From: Pseudomonas sp. L5B5
GTDB taxonomy: Bacteria > Pseudomonadota > Gammaproteobacteria > Pseudomonadales > Pseudomonadaceae
NCBI RefSeq assembly: GCF_020520285.1
Contig: NZ_CP084742.1
Span: 3,410,001-3,474,000, forward strand
Reading direction: 5' to 3'
Length of the DNA: 64,000 nt
Part shown: positions 36,976-45,546 of the stretch, piece after piece
Layout: each line of letters starts with the position of its first letter
How positions within the stretch are numbered: the first letter of the stretch is position 1
Translations under genes and position numbers: made by a program
Notes under the pieces: model-generated
Told to the model about the DNA's origin: nothing
The model's database searches: none
What the model saw: only the letters and a program-made list of their open reading frames with translations

Positions 36976-38265
36976 ATGAATGTACTGATCATTGGTAGCG
37001 GCGGTCGTGAACATGCCCTGGCCTGGAAAGTCGCTCAGGACCCACGGGTCGAAAAAGTATTCGTCGCCCCTGGCAACGCCGGGACTGCCATCGAGGCCAA
37101 GTGCGAGAACGTGGCCATCGACGTGCTGGCCCTGGAGCAACTGGCAGACTTTGCCGAGAAGCATGTGTCCCTGACCATCGTTGGCCCGGAAGTGCCGCTG
37201 GTGGCTGGCGTGGTCGACCTGTTCCGCTCCCGTGGCCTGGACTGCTTCGGCCCGACGGCCGGCGCCGCGCAGCTGGAAGGTTCGAAGGCCTTCACCAAGG
37301 ACTTCCTGGCACGCCACAAGATTCCGACCGCCGACTACCAGAACTTCACCGAGATCGAACCGGCCCTGGCCTACCTGCAGGAAAAAGGCGCCCCGATCGT
37401 GATCAAGGCCGACGGCCTGGCTGCCGGCAAGGGCGTGATCGTCGCCATGACCCTGGCCGAGGCCGAGGACGCCGTGCGTGACATGCTCGCCGGCAATGCC
37501 TTCGGCGACGCTGGTTCGCGTGTGGTGATCGAAGAGTTCCTCGACGGCGAGGAAGCCAGCTTCATCGTCATGGTCGACGGCAAGAACGTACTGCCCATGG
37601 CCACCAGCCAGGACCACAAGCGCGTCGGCGACGGCGACACTGGCCCGAACACCGGTGGCATGGGCGCCTACTCGCCGGCACCGGTGGTCACCGCCGACGT
37701 GCACCAGCGCGTGATGGACCAGGTGATCTGGCCAACCGTGCGCGGCATGGCCGAGGAAGGCAACGTCTACACCGGTTTCCTCTACGCAGGCCTGATGATC
37801 GACAAGGCCGGCAACCCGAAAGTCATCGAGTTCAACTGCCGCTTCGGCGACCCGGAAACCCAGCCGGTGATGCTGCGCCTGCAATCGAGCCTGGTGCTGC
37901 TGGTGGAAGCGGCCATGGCCCAGGCCCTGGACAAGGTCGAAGCGCAATGGGACCCACGCCCGAGCCTGGGTATCGTCCTGGCGGCCGGCGGCTATCCTGG
38001 TGACTACGCCAAGGGCGCGGCCATCACCGGCCTGGACGCTGCCGCAGCGCTGGACGGCAAGGTCTTCCACGCCGGGACTGCACTCAAGGACGGCCAGGTG
38101 GTGACCGCCGGCGGCCGAGTGCTGTGCGCCACGGCCATGGGTGCCAGCGTCGACGCAGCGCAGCAGCAGGCCTATCGCCTGGCGGCCGAGATCGACTGGC
38201 AAGGCTGCTTCTACCGCAAGGACATCGGCTATCGTGCCATTGCCCGCGAACGCGGCGAGGAGTAA
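36976..38265 (+). CDS. purD: Phosphoribosylamine-glycine ligase PurD
   Basis: A 429-residue ATP-grasp enzyme of purine synthesis (GAR synthetase). It shows MNVLIIGSGGREHALAWKVA, the ATP-grasp core APIVIKADGLAAGKGVIVA, MATSQDHKRVGDGDTGPNTGGMG, and the metal-binding IEFNCRFGDPETQPVM. AGGTT precedes the ATG. Confidence 0.96.
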   Translation: MNVLIIGSGGREHALAWKVAQDPRVEKVFVAPGNAGTAIEAKCENVAIDVLALEQLADFAEKHVSLTIVGPEVPLVAGVVDLFRSRGLDCFGPTAGAAQLEGSKAFTKDFLARHKIPTADYQNFTEIEPALAYLQEKGAPIVIKADGLAAGKGVIVAMTLAEAEDAVRDMLAGNAFGDAGSRVVIEEFLDGEEASFIVMVDGKNVLPMATSQDHKRVGDGDTGPNTGGMGAYSPAPVVTADVHQRVMDQVIWPTVRGMAEEGNVYTGFLYAGLMIDKAGNPKVIEFNCRFGDPETQPVMLRLQSSLVLLVEAAMAQALDKVEAQWDPRPSLGIVLAAGGYPGDYAKGAAITGLDAAAALDGKVFHAGTALKDGQVVTAGGRVLCATAMGASVDAAQQQAYRLAAEIDWQGCFYRKDIGYRAIARERGEE

Positions 38266-38279
38266 GGCGGTACGAGACT

Positions 38280-38306
38280 CCGGCAAGGGCCCCATGCCCT
38301 TGCCGG
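38280..38306 (+). terminator. Strong hairpin between purD and retS
   Basis: CCGGCAAGGGC (38280-38290), loop CCCAT, and GCCCTTGCCGG (38296-38306) make a perfect 11-bp stem, 15 bp after the purD stop. The T-run of a classic terminator is missing. It may terminate weakly or protect the purD mRNA end, letting some transcription reach retS. Confidence 0.6.
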
Positions 38307-38364
38307 GCGATCATTACGCCGCGCATAGTTATAATCAGGCATCAACCAACGAAGGGATTTCGCC

Positions 38365-41151
38365 GTGCGCTGGCTCAGGATTGCCCTAGGCTTCACTGTC
38401 ACACTGTTGACCCTGCTCTGCATGAGTCCGGCCATGGCCGCTCAAGGCAGTGGGTGGGCAGTGTTGCTCGACGAACAGGCCGACCTGCAACTCAGCGACA
38501 TCCGCTCTGCGCGCTACACCAACCAGTTCAGCCCCATCGAACTCGACAAGCTGACCGCTGCCGAGCCTGACGGCGCCCTGTGGCTGCGCTTCAAGCTCCA
38601 GCCGGGCACCCACGAGCAGATCCTGCGAGTCTTCGCTCCCGACCTGTCCCACCTGAATCTCTATGTGCTCGAAGGCGAGCAGCTGATCGAGCAAGTGAAC
38701 ACCGGTTCCAGCCAGCCCCAGACGGAAAAGCCGCTGCCCAGCAGCGATTTTGCCCTGCCATTGCCGCAGAGTGCCAAGCCGCTGGATGTCTATGTGCGCC
38801 TGGTATCCGAACACGAACTGCGTCCCTACATCACCCTGCAATCAGCCGTGATGGCCGCCGCCAACCAGGGCCAGACGCTGACCTACGGCCTGCTCTTCGG
38901 CTGCCTGGCGATGCTGATCCTGCACAACCTCACGCGCTTCGCCTATACCCGCTCGCGCAGTAGCCTGTGGCTGGCCATCTGCGAGGGCCTGCTGACCCTC
39001 AGCCTGATGATGCTGCTGAACCTGCTCGGCCCCTGGCTGCCTGACTGGCAACCCCTGCAGACGCCCGGCGCCTACCTGGCGCTGCTGCTGACCGCACCCA
39101 GCGGGATGATGTTCGCCTATCGCTTTTTCGCTCCGCTGGGCTCGCACCCGCTGAACCGCCTGCTGCTGGGCAATATCCTGCTGATCGGCCTGGCCGGCCT
39201 GTCGCTGCTGTTCGTCAGCACCCTGCCGCTGAACATCATCACCTATGTCCTGGTGGCCCTGGCCGGCCTGAGCATGCTGTTCGTCGGCGGCTACCACTGG
39301 CACAAGGGTTATCGCCCGGCCCGCTGTTTCGTCGCCGCCATGGCGATCTTCAACCTCGGCACCCTGGTGATACTCCCGGCCCTGCTCGGCTTGACGCTGG
39401 TGCCACCGCAAGGGCTGATCGTCACCCTGATGAGCGTGGTGTGCGTCGCCGGCCTGCTGATGAGCGTCGCGCTCGGCGAACGCCAGCGCAACATCACCGA
39501 GAATCGCTTCAGCGTCAGCCGCGACCTGGCGGCCAGTACCGCCGAGGTCAATGCCAAGGCCGAGTTCCTGGCCAAGATCAGCCATGAAATCCGCACCCCG
39601 ATGAACGGCGTGCTGGGCATGACCGAACTGCTGCTGGGCACCCCGCTGTCGGTCAAGCAGCGCGACTACGTGCAGACCATCCACAGCGCCGGTAACGAGC
39701 TGCTGACCCTGATCAACGAGATCCTCGACATCTCCAAGCTCGAATCCGGACAGATCGAGCTGGACGACGTGCAATTCGATCTCAATGCCCTGATCGAGGA
39801 CTGCCTGAGCATCTTCCGGGCCAAGGCCGAGCAGCAGAACGTCGAACTGATCAGCTTCATCCAGCCCCAGGTGCCGCGAGTCATCAGCGGCGATCCGACG
39901 CGCCTGCGCCAGGCCCTGCTGAGCCTGCTGGAAAACGCCCTGAAGAAGACCGACGAAGGCGAAGTGCTGATCGTCGTGGCCCTCGACGAGCGCAGCAGCA
40001 AACCACGCCTGCGCATTGCGGTACAGGACAGCGGCCAGCCCATGGAGGCCGAAGAGCGCGATGCCCTGCTGCACACCGAACTGCACAGCAAGAACTTCCT
40101 GGCCACCACCCGCCTGGGGGGCAACCTGGGCCTGGTGATCGCCCGCCAGCTGATCCTGCTGATGCATGGCGAATTCGGCATCAAGAGCGGCAACCAGCAA
40201 GGCAGCACCCTGTGGCTGACCCTGCCGCTGGACCCCGAGCGCCTGGAGCACCCCACCGCCGACCTCGACGGCCCATTGCAGGGAGCCCGGGTGCTGGTGG
40301 TGGACGACAACGACACCTGCCGCAAGGTCCTGGTACAGCAGTGCAGTGCCTGGGGCCTGAACGTCAGCGCGGTACCGTCGGGCAAGGAAGCACTGGCCCT
40401 GCTGCGCACCAAGGCCCACCTGCGGGACTATTTCGACGTGGTCCTGCTGGACCAGAACATGCCCGGCATGACCGGCATGCAACTGGCGGCGAAGATCAAG
40501 GAAGACCCGAGCCTGAACCACGACATCCTGCTGGTCATGCTCACCGGCATCAGCAACGCGCCCAGCAAGGTGATTGCACGCAACGCCGGGATCAAGCGCA
40601 TCCTCGCCAAGCCGGTGGCCGGCTACACCCTCAAGACCACCCTGGCCGACGAACTCAACCAGCGCGACAAGGCGCCTGCCGCGCCCTACAACCAGCCCCT
40701 GCCCCAGGCCCAGGGCCCGGCGCCGATCACCGTGCCCAGCGACTTCCGTATCCTGGTGGCCGAGGACAACAGCATCTCCACCAAGGTGATCCGCGGCATG
40801 CTCGGCAAGCTCAACCTGCAGCCCGATACGGCCAGCAATGGCGAGGAAGCCCTGCAGGCGATGAAGGCCAAGCGCTACGACCTGGTGCTGATGGATTGCG
40901 AGATGCCCGTGCTCGACGGGTTCTCCGCCACCCAGCAACTGCGGGCCTGGGAAGTCGGCAACCAGCGGGTGCGCACACCGGTGGTGGCGCTCACCGCCCA
41001 TATCCTGGCCGAGCACAAGGAACGCGCGCGCCAGGCCGGCATGGACGGCCACATGGCCAAGCCGGTGGAACTGTCGCAACTGCGCGAACTGGTGGAACAC
41101 TGGGTCACCCAGCGCGACCTGCGCGAACGCAGCACCGCACACACCAGCTGA
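38365..41151 (+). CDS. retS: Hybrid sensor kinase RetS
   Basis: A 928-residue hybrid kinase. Signal peptide (to about AMAAQ), periplasmic 7TMR-DISMED2 domain (about 35-170), seven-helix 7TMR-DISM region (about 175-375), HisKA with H407 in [15 protein letters not shown], and HATPase_c come in order. Two receivers follow, the first with [12 protein letters not shown] and the second with [13 protein letters not shown]. In Pseudomonas, RetS binds and inhibits GacS, so it represses RsmY/RsmZ and biofilm and secondary-metabolite genes. GTG start at 38365 with GAAGGGA upstream. Position after purD matches P. aeruginosa. Confidence 0.93.
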   Translation: MRWLRIALGFTVTLLTLLCMSPAMAAQGSGWAVLLDEQADLQLSDIRSARYTNQFSPIELDKLTAAEPDGALWLRFKLQPGTHEQILRVFAPDLSHLNLYVLEGEQLIEQVNTGSSQPQTEKPLPSSDFALPLPQSAKPLDVYVRLVSEHELRPYITLQSAVMAAANQGQTLTYGLLFGCLAMLILHNLTRFAYTRSRSSLWLAICEGLLTLSLMMLLNLLGPWLPDWQPLQTPGAYLALLLTAPSGMMFAYRFFAPLGSHPLNRLLLGNILLIGLAGLSLLFVSTLPLNIITYVLVALAGLSMLFVGGYHWHKGYRPARCFVAAMAIFNLGTLVILPALLGLTLVPPQGLIVTLMSVVCVAGLLMSVALGERQRNITENRFSVSRDLAASTAEVNAKAEFLAKISHEIRTPMNGVLGMTELLLGTPLSVKQRDYVQTIHSAGNELLTLINEILDISKLESGQIELDDVQFDLNALIEDCLSIFRAKAEQQNVELISFIQPQVPRVISGDPTRLRQALLSLLENALKKTDEGEVLIVVALDERSSKPRLRIAVQDSGQPMEAEERDALLHTELHSKNFLATTRLGGNLGLVIARQLILLMHGEFGIKSGNQQGSTLWLTLPLDPERLEHPTADLDGPLQGARVLVVDDNDTCRKVLVQQCSAWGLNVSAVPSGKEALALLRTKAHLRDYFDVVLLDQNMPGMTGMQLAAKIKEDPSLNHDILLVMLTGISNAPSKVIARNAGIKRILAKPVAGYTLKTTLADELNQRDKAPAAPYNQPLPQAQGPAPITVPSDFRILVAEDNSISTKVIRGMLGKLNLQPDTASNGEEALQAMKAKRYDLVLMDCEMPVLDGFSATQQLRAWEVGNQRVRTPVVALTAHILAEHKERARQAGMDGHMAKPVELSQLRELVEHWVTQRDLRERSTAHTS

Positions 41152-41192
41152 GTTAAACTCTGGCTCGCCCTCCCTCGTCGTGAGCCTCCACC

Positions 41193-41789
41193 ATGCTCCA
41201 CGTGCTGTTCAGCGTTTACCTGAAGATGCTGGTGCTCTACAGCCCCTTCTTCGTGCTCTCGTGCTTCATCAGCCTGACCCGCGGCTATTCCCTCAAGGAA
41301 CGCCGGCGCCTGGCCTGGAAAGTCGCCCTCGCGACCCTGGTCTCCAGCGTGCTGCTGTACCTGTTCGGACGGGTGATCTTCGGCGTGTTCGGCATCACCG
41401 TGGATGCATTCCGCATCGGCGCGGGCTCGGTGCTGTTCATCTCGGCCCTGGGCATGGCCCAGGGCAAGTCGGCGGTGCAGACCGACAACGTGCAGCAGGA
41501 CGTGACCATCGTCCCGTTGACCATTCCCCTGACCGTCGGCCCCGGCACCATCGGCGCCCTGCTGGTGATGGGCGTCAGCCAGCCGCACTGGGACGACAAG
41601 CTCACCGCGATCCTCAGCATCGCCCTGGCCAGCCTCACCGTGGGCGTGGTGCTGTACCTGTCCAACCGCATCGAGCGCATCCTCGGCGACCAGGGCCTGC
41701 AGATCGTCAGCCGGCTCATGGGCCTGTTCGTCTGTGCCCTGGCAGCGCAGATCATCTTCACCGGGGTCAGGGGTTATCTAGTCCCCTAG
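41193..41789 (+). CDS. MarC family integral membrane protein
   Basis: A 198-residue membrane protein with about six helices. The family pattern YSPFFVLSCFISLTRGYS near the start, and VPLTIPLTVGPGTIGALLVMG in the middle, place it in the MarC/YchE/YhgN (NAAT-like) family. Despite old names, MarC proteins have no proven role in drug resistance. It starts 41 bp after retS and may be co-transcribed with it. Confidence 0.87.
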   Translation: MLHVLFSVYLKMLVLYSPFFVLSCFISLTRGYSLKERRRLAWKVALATLVSSVLLYLFGRVIFGVFGITVDAFRIGAGSVLFISALGMAQGKSAVQTDNVQQDVTIVPLTIPLTVGPGTIGALLVMGVSQPHWDDKLTAILSIALASLTVGVVLYLSNRIERILGDQGLQIVSRLMGLFVCALAAQIIFTGVRGYLVP

Positions 41790-41841
41790 ACCCATCCGGC
41801 AAACAGCCCGGCACCACAAAAATCAAGTAATAGGCAACGGA

Positions 41842-42747
41842 ATGCAGACTCTTCACCCCCCCACCGGCCCGGGCGCCGCTCCGGCACGCGCCCAACGCCT
41901 CGCGCAGATCGGGCGCGGCCTCGGCTGCTTGCTGGCCGCAGTGTTCATGTCTCTCCCGGTGCTGGCTGGCGAATCGCCCCAGGCCAAGCTTGTGGCCTGG
42001 CTGGACAAGACCAGTGAATCCAGTGAGCGCTTTGGCGATTTCCAGGTGTACCACCGCCGGGATGGCAGCAATCCCCGGGAAATCACCTATAAGGGCCAGC
42101 TCTATCGGCCGCTGAACGCCTGGCAGATCACCGAGGTAAAACCCACCGGGGCGATTCAGGGCGGGCAACCCGTACTGCTGGCTACCACCATCGAATGGAT
42201 GGGCGTCGGCACCGTGCTGATCGCGGTGCAGAATGACACTCCACTGGCCCGTATCCTCAGCCCGGTCAAGAGCCGCGAGGAGCCCGACTGGGGCCAGCCA
42301 CAGCCCGGACGCAGCGATCTGCTGCTGTTTCCCGAAGGGGCACGGGCGCTGGTGCCCTCCACCGGGCAAGTCCTGTGGTTCGATGAGCGGCTGCCCGGCT
42401 GGGGCTTCTCCCACTACGCCATGCTGGTGTCGGTGTCGCCGGACAACCGCAGCGCCGCCTTCCTGGGCAAGGAAGGGTTGCTGCTCAGCTCGGCGGATCA
42501 GGGCGTCTACGCCCAGCTGCCGATCAGCAAGGAGATGAACCTGAGCCAGCTATGGCCGTTGTTCAACCAAGCCAGCGACCGCGCGCGAAAGGCCCTGAAC
42601 GAAGGCCGGCGCATCGACCAGAATCGCCTGCATCATGCCTTGCAAGTGGATTGGGTCGGCCGCCAGTTCAGCTGGCAGCAGGTGCAGGGAAGCTGGCAAC
42701 TCAAGGGCCTGGGACTGACCTCCAGCCCGCTGAAGAAGGAGCACTGA
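41842..42747 (+). CDS. Putative exported protein, function unknown
   Basis: A 301-residue protein. A hydrophobic stretch at about 28-42 (GCLLAAVFMSLPVLAGES) looks like an N-terminal signal ending at VLA. The rest is a soluble mixed domain with FQVYHRRDGSNPREITYKG, TTIEWMGVGTVLIAVQND and GWGFSHYAMLVSVSPDNRSAAFLGKEGLLL. I do not recognise a family. It ends directly at the next gene, which encodes a lipoprotein, so the two are probably made together in the periplasm. The next genes are immunity-like, so this may be part of the same accessory block. Confidence 0.6.
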   Translation: MQTLHPPTGPGAAPARAQRLAQIGRGLGCLLAAVFMSLPVLAGESPQAKLVAWLDKTSESSERFGDFQVYHRRDGSNPREITYKGQLYRPLNAWQITEVKPTGAIQGGQPVLLATTIEWMGVGTVLIAVQNDTPLARILSPVKSREEPDWGQPQPGRSDLLLFPEGARALVPSTGQVLWFDERLPGWGFSHYAMLVSVSPDNRSAAFLGKEGLLLSSADQGVYAQLPISKEMNLSQLWPLFNQASDRARKALNEGRRIDQNRLHHALQVDWVGRQFSWQQVQGSWQLKGLGLTSSPLKKEH

Positions 42748-42750
42748 GTG

Positions 42751-43428
42751 ATGAGCGTTCTACGCCCATGGCCCGTTCGATACCTGCTGCAACTGACCTC
42801 GGCCCTTGTGCTGGCCGGTTGCGCCAGCCACGGCAGCGAACAGCCCAGCGACATCCGCACCGAAGACGCCAAGGCGGCAGACGCAGTACTGGAGCTTGAG
42901 GTCAGCTTCGCCCGGGCACCGGACTACAAGCCCGAAACCAGCGGCCCCTATGCATACAGCCAGTACGTGAAGATCGAAGGCGCCCCGGCCCTGCAGATTC
43001 CGTTCTACCAGAAGGGTATCGGCTTCGAACTCGGCGTGATCGGTGACCCGCGGGCGCTGCTCGCCCTGCCTTACCCCTCGCCCAAGGCCGACTCCTCCAG
43101 CAAAAACCTGCGGGTCATCGGCCAACGCCTGGACGACACCCGCTACCGCTTTGTAGTGCTGCCGCTATCGGGCTGGAACAGCCTCGACAGCTTCGAAGTG
43201 GCCTTCGCCCACAACGGTCGACGCGAGGCCATGACCTTCACCTACAGCACGCAAGTGGCCTGCAACAGCAGCTTTGCGGTGACGACGCCGACCTACGGTT
43301 TCGCGATGTCGGTGGCGGCGCGCTTTCCCAACGGAGTCCAAGGCTGCCTGAAAGCTTGCGATGCGCGCCCGGAGTACGCAGGGCAATGCGCCTACAACTC
43401 CGGTTTCCGCCAGGTCTCGAACCTGTAG
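42751..43428 (+). CDS. Putative lipoprotein, function unknown
   Basis: A 225-residue protein. The signal RYLLQLTSALVLAGCASHGS has lipobox LAGC. The mature part contains LEVSFARAPDYKPETSGPYA, YQKGIGFELGVIGDPRALLALPYPS, RYRFVVLPLSGWNSLDSFEV and a C-terminal Cys-rich end (QGCLKACDARPEYAGQCAY). I know no family for it. The ATG at 42751 is taken; a GTG directly before it (42748) is as well placed relative to AAGGAG. The start follows the previous stop by three bases. Confidence 0.6.
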   Translation: MSVLRPWPVRYLLQLTSALVLAGCASHGSEQPSDIRTEDAKAADAVLELEVSFARAPDYKPETSGPYAYSQYVKIEGAPALQIPFYQKGIGFELGVIGDPRALLALPYPSPKADSSSKNLRVIGQRLDDTRYRFVVLPLSGWNSLDSFEVAFAHNGRREAMTFTYSTQVACNSSFAVTTPTYGFAMSVAARFPNGVQGCLKACDARPEYAGQCAYNSGFRQVSNL

Positions 43429-43456
43429 AACCCCCCTCCCAGCCAGAGCCCGCCCA

Positions 43457-43909
43457 ATGCCCTACAGCGCCGATGCTGCTTTCATTCAGGAACAATGGCT
43501 GGACGGGTGTTTCCCCCGGGAAAACACCCTGGTCCTCAGCAGCGGTTTCTATTGCCTGTTCGACCTGCCCTACGAACATCCAAGGCTGGTCAATAAAGTC
43601 TGGATGCCAGCCCTGGATTTCCCAGGCAGGGACGAACCTGATTTCGTCACGGCCCTGGGGTTTGCCGCCGAAGGCCCGCAGTCTTTTCATGCCCAGGGCG
43701 GCGAAACCGCCGGGCACGGCGGTGACGGCTTCCTGGCCTTGCTGGAAAAAGGCTCGGATGCACTGATCTGGCTGATGGTCCTCAGCCAGACCAACCCCTT
43801 CGACCGGGTAGAGATCCGCGGCCAGCAGCTCCACGCCGAGTCGACCTCCGGGGTCAGGGTGCAAGTCCCCCTCCTGCGGCCCGACCAGTTGACCCTGACC
43901 TGGCCCTGA
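43457..43909 (+). CDS. Small acidic protein of unknown function, possible immunity protein
   Basis: A 150-residue soluble protein from the ATG at 43457 (MPYSADAAFIQEQWLDGCFPREN). No signal peptide and no catalytic motif. Features: LSSGFYCLFDLPYEHPRL, FGRDEPDFV-like PGRDEPDFVTALGF, GDGFLALLEKGSDALIWLMVLSQTNPFDRVEI. Size, acidity and position before a CPCC-type and a SUKH-type gene suggest an immunity protein of a polymorphic toxin system. This is inference from context only. Confidence 0.55.
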   Translation: MPYSADAAFIQEQWLDGCFPRENTLVLSSGFYCLFDLPYEHPRLVNKVWMPALDFPGRDEPDFVTALGFAAEGPQSFHAQGGETAGHGGDGFLALLEKGSDALIWLMVLSQTNPFDRVEIRGQQLHAESTSGVRVQVPLLRPDQLTLTWP

Positions 43910-43935
43910 CTCCTGCCCTCAACAAGCCGAGCCCC

Positions 43936-44481
43936 ATGGAAACACTCACCGCCACCGCCGCCATCGACCTCCTGAGCGCACACAGGCTGCCCGGCCTAGA
44001 TGCCGCTGCTCGCGCCTCCCACCTCCTGAACTGGTGGGGGATAGACAGCGACGACCTTGAGTTCGCGGCACTGCCACCCTGCCTGCAGCAACAGCTCATC
44101 TCGCAACCGGAGCCCCCGGACGATACGCAAGACCCGCGCTACAACGCCCTGCTGCTGATTGCCCTGCGCGCCGAGTATCGCGGCGTGACCCACCTGTACC
44201 TGAGGCGCTGCCTGCGTGAAGCCGGGCTGGGCGACTACATCGTCAGCCCAGGCCTCGAGCACCGGGAGGCCTGTCCCTGCTGTGGCTACCTGACCCTGGG
44301 CGCACGAGGCGAATACGAGATCTGCGACCTGTGCAATTGGGAAGACGACGGCAGCCAGGCGCTGGACGTGCTGAGCGGGCCCAACCACAAAACCCTGGGC
44401 CAGGCCCGGGAACACTTCGCCCGCCACCAGGACCACCTGCCCCTGGACAAATGGCCACGCATCAGCAAGGACCACCCATGA
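43936..44481 (+). CDS. CPCC-type cysteine-rich domain protein
   Basis: A 181-residue protein. The C-terminal half has CPCCGYLTLGARGEYEICDL followed by CNWEDDG, the hallmark of the cysteine-rich CPCC family, where two Cys pairs probably bind zinc. The N-terminal half is helical with no known motif. CPCC proteins often lie next to immunity genes of contact-dependent toxins and may be immunity proteins themselves. The stop overlaps the start of the SUKH-type gene by 4 bp. Confidence 0.72.
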   Translation: METLTATAAIDLLSAHRLPGLDAAARASHLLNWWGIDSDDLEFAALPPCLQQQLISQPEPPDDTQDPRYNALLLIALRAEYRGVTHLYLRRCLREAGLGDYIVSPGLEHREACPCCGYLTLGARGEYEICDLCNWEDDGSQALDVLSGPNHKTLGQAREHFARHQDHLPLDKWPRISKDHP

Positions 44482-44906
44482 TTCCCCCGCAGTTGATCGC
44501 CCTGATCGAAGCCCTGCCCAGCTTCCGCCCGCGCCCCGACACCGCCGAGGTCACCCGAGCGCTGGCAACATTGGGGATTGCCCTGGACAGCGAGTTCGCA
44601 CAGATCTACCTGGCCTACCACCCCGCCGACTTCGAAAGCCGAGCGAGCTACGAAGTGCTGATGGATATCGACGGGCCCAGTGATGAAATCCTGATGTGCA
44701 CCGAGTTCATTCATGAAGTCTGGGAGTTGCCAGAGAACTTCATCGCCTTCACCTCATTGCAAGGCGAAGGCGGCTACTTGCTGGACAAGGACAGCGGCGG
44801 TGTCTGGGATTTCGACCTGGGCGACTGGGAAGCCTTCGTCGCCGGCCGCATCCCCGCCAGATGGGCCAGCTTCTTCGAATTCATCACCTGGTATTTGCAG
44901 CCCTAA
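44478..44906 (+). CDS. SMI1/KNR4 (SUKH) family protein, probable immunity protein
   Basis: A 142-residue protein from the ATG at 44478, which overlaps the upstream stop and has AAGGA nearby. The pattern fits the SUKH fold: an N-terminal helix with a separate LDSEFAQIYLAYHPADFES element, ENFIAFTSLQGEGGYLLDKDSGGVWDFDLGDWE, and a C-terminal SFFEFITWYLQP. SUKH proteins neutralise nuclease and other toxins in bacterial competition. No toxin gene is found next to it. Confidence 0.72.
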   Translation: MIPPQLIALIEALPSFRPRPDTAEVTRALATLGIALDSEFAQIYLAYHPADFESRASYEVLMDIDGPSDEILMCTEFIHEVWELPENFIAFTSLQGEGGYLLDKDSGGVWDFDLGDWEAFVAGRIPARWASFFEFITWYLQP

Positions 44907-44979
44907 GCGACAAGCTCCAAGCGGCAAGTTGCAGGAACCGGCTCAATGGGGGCCAAGAGCCTGGTTCTATCCGGCCGCC

Positions 44980-45225
44980 TCAGGCCTCGAGCCGCCATTG
45001 CAAGGCATCCAGCGCATCGCAGCCATCCTGCAACAGCATGTGGGCTGCATGGACGAAATGCTGCCCCCCTTCAAGACGCAGACAATCCAGGCTGTGCAGC
45101 AGATCACGCGAAGCCTTGATGCGCTGCAACGCACCGCCATGCAGATCCGCTGTCGGGGCATTGCGGTCGAGGTGGTAAACCGGGGTGGGAGTGAGATTGC
45201 TTTGTAGCGGGGTGAAGTCGGTCAT
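44980..45225 (-). CDS. Small Pseudomonas-type protein, function unknown
   Basis: An 81-residue protein (MTDFTPLQSNLTPTPVYHLD and onward) with GGAG seven bases before the ATG at 45225. The layout, a disordered N-terminus, a short F/YxLD motif and a helical body (ALQRIKASRDLLHSLD, FVHAAHMLLQDGCDALDAL), resembles the DUF3077/DUF6124 small proteins that Pseudomonas carries in several copies. Assignment to either family is uncertain. It is a single gene, opposite to the immunity-like block. Confidence 0.6.
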   Translation of the reverse strand: MTDFTPLQSNLTPTPVYHLDRNAPTADLHGGALQRIKASRDLLHSLDCLRLEGGQHFVHAAHMLLQDGCDALDALQWRLEA

Positions 45226-45410
45226 TGGAAAGCTCCATGGTTAGCATTTCTGTATTCATAGAGTTGCTTTCCGACCGGCTAAGATCGGCCGCCGATGCGT
45301 CGGCGACCGGCCAACCATGGCTTTGCAAAAAACCAGCGGCAACCGCCAAAGTGTTGCCATTGCCTTCCGCCAAACCAGACTGCCTCAGCGCCCGGGGGCG
45401 ACCTCATACC

Positions 45411-45535
45411 TCCTGTAGCCGCAGCCGAGCCCTGGCGAGGCTGCGATAGGACCGAAGGTCCTCCAGCGATTTCAAGATCCCTGCGCCCGCTGCGCGGTCG
45501 ATCGCAGCCTCGCAGGCTCGGCAGCGGCTACAGGA
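45411..45535. repeat. REPIN, long near-perfect inverted repeat
   Basis: The left arm (TCCTGTAGCCGCAGCCGAGC from 45411) and right arm (ending GCGGCTACAGGA at 45535) are inverted copies over about 36 bp. The only differences are one base change and one inserted base with its neighbour. The centre has a small hairpin (GGACCGAAGGTCC). It lies 11 bp past the cobJ stop, in the 321-bp gap between cobJ and the small upstream gene. The other part of the gap (45226-45410) shows only a short GC hairpin near 45290-45305 and must contain the promoter of the gene at 44980-45225. Confidence 0.8.
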
Positions 45536-45546
45536 GCAAGGCAGGC

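Noticed and set aside
38842..41142. A 766-codon minus-strand open frame opposite retS
   Set aside because: RetS has all expected domains in the sense frame. The antisense translation is Gln/Gly/His-rich and has no motif, typical of a high-GC shadow.
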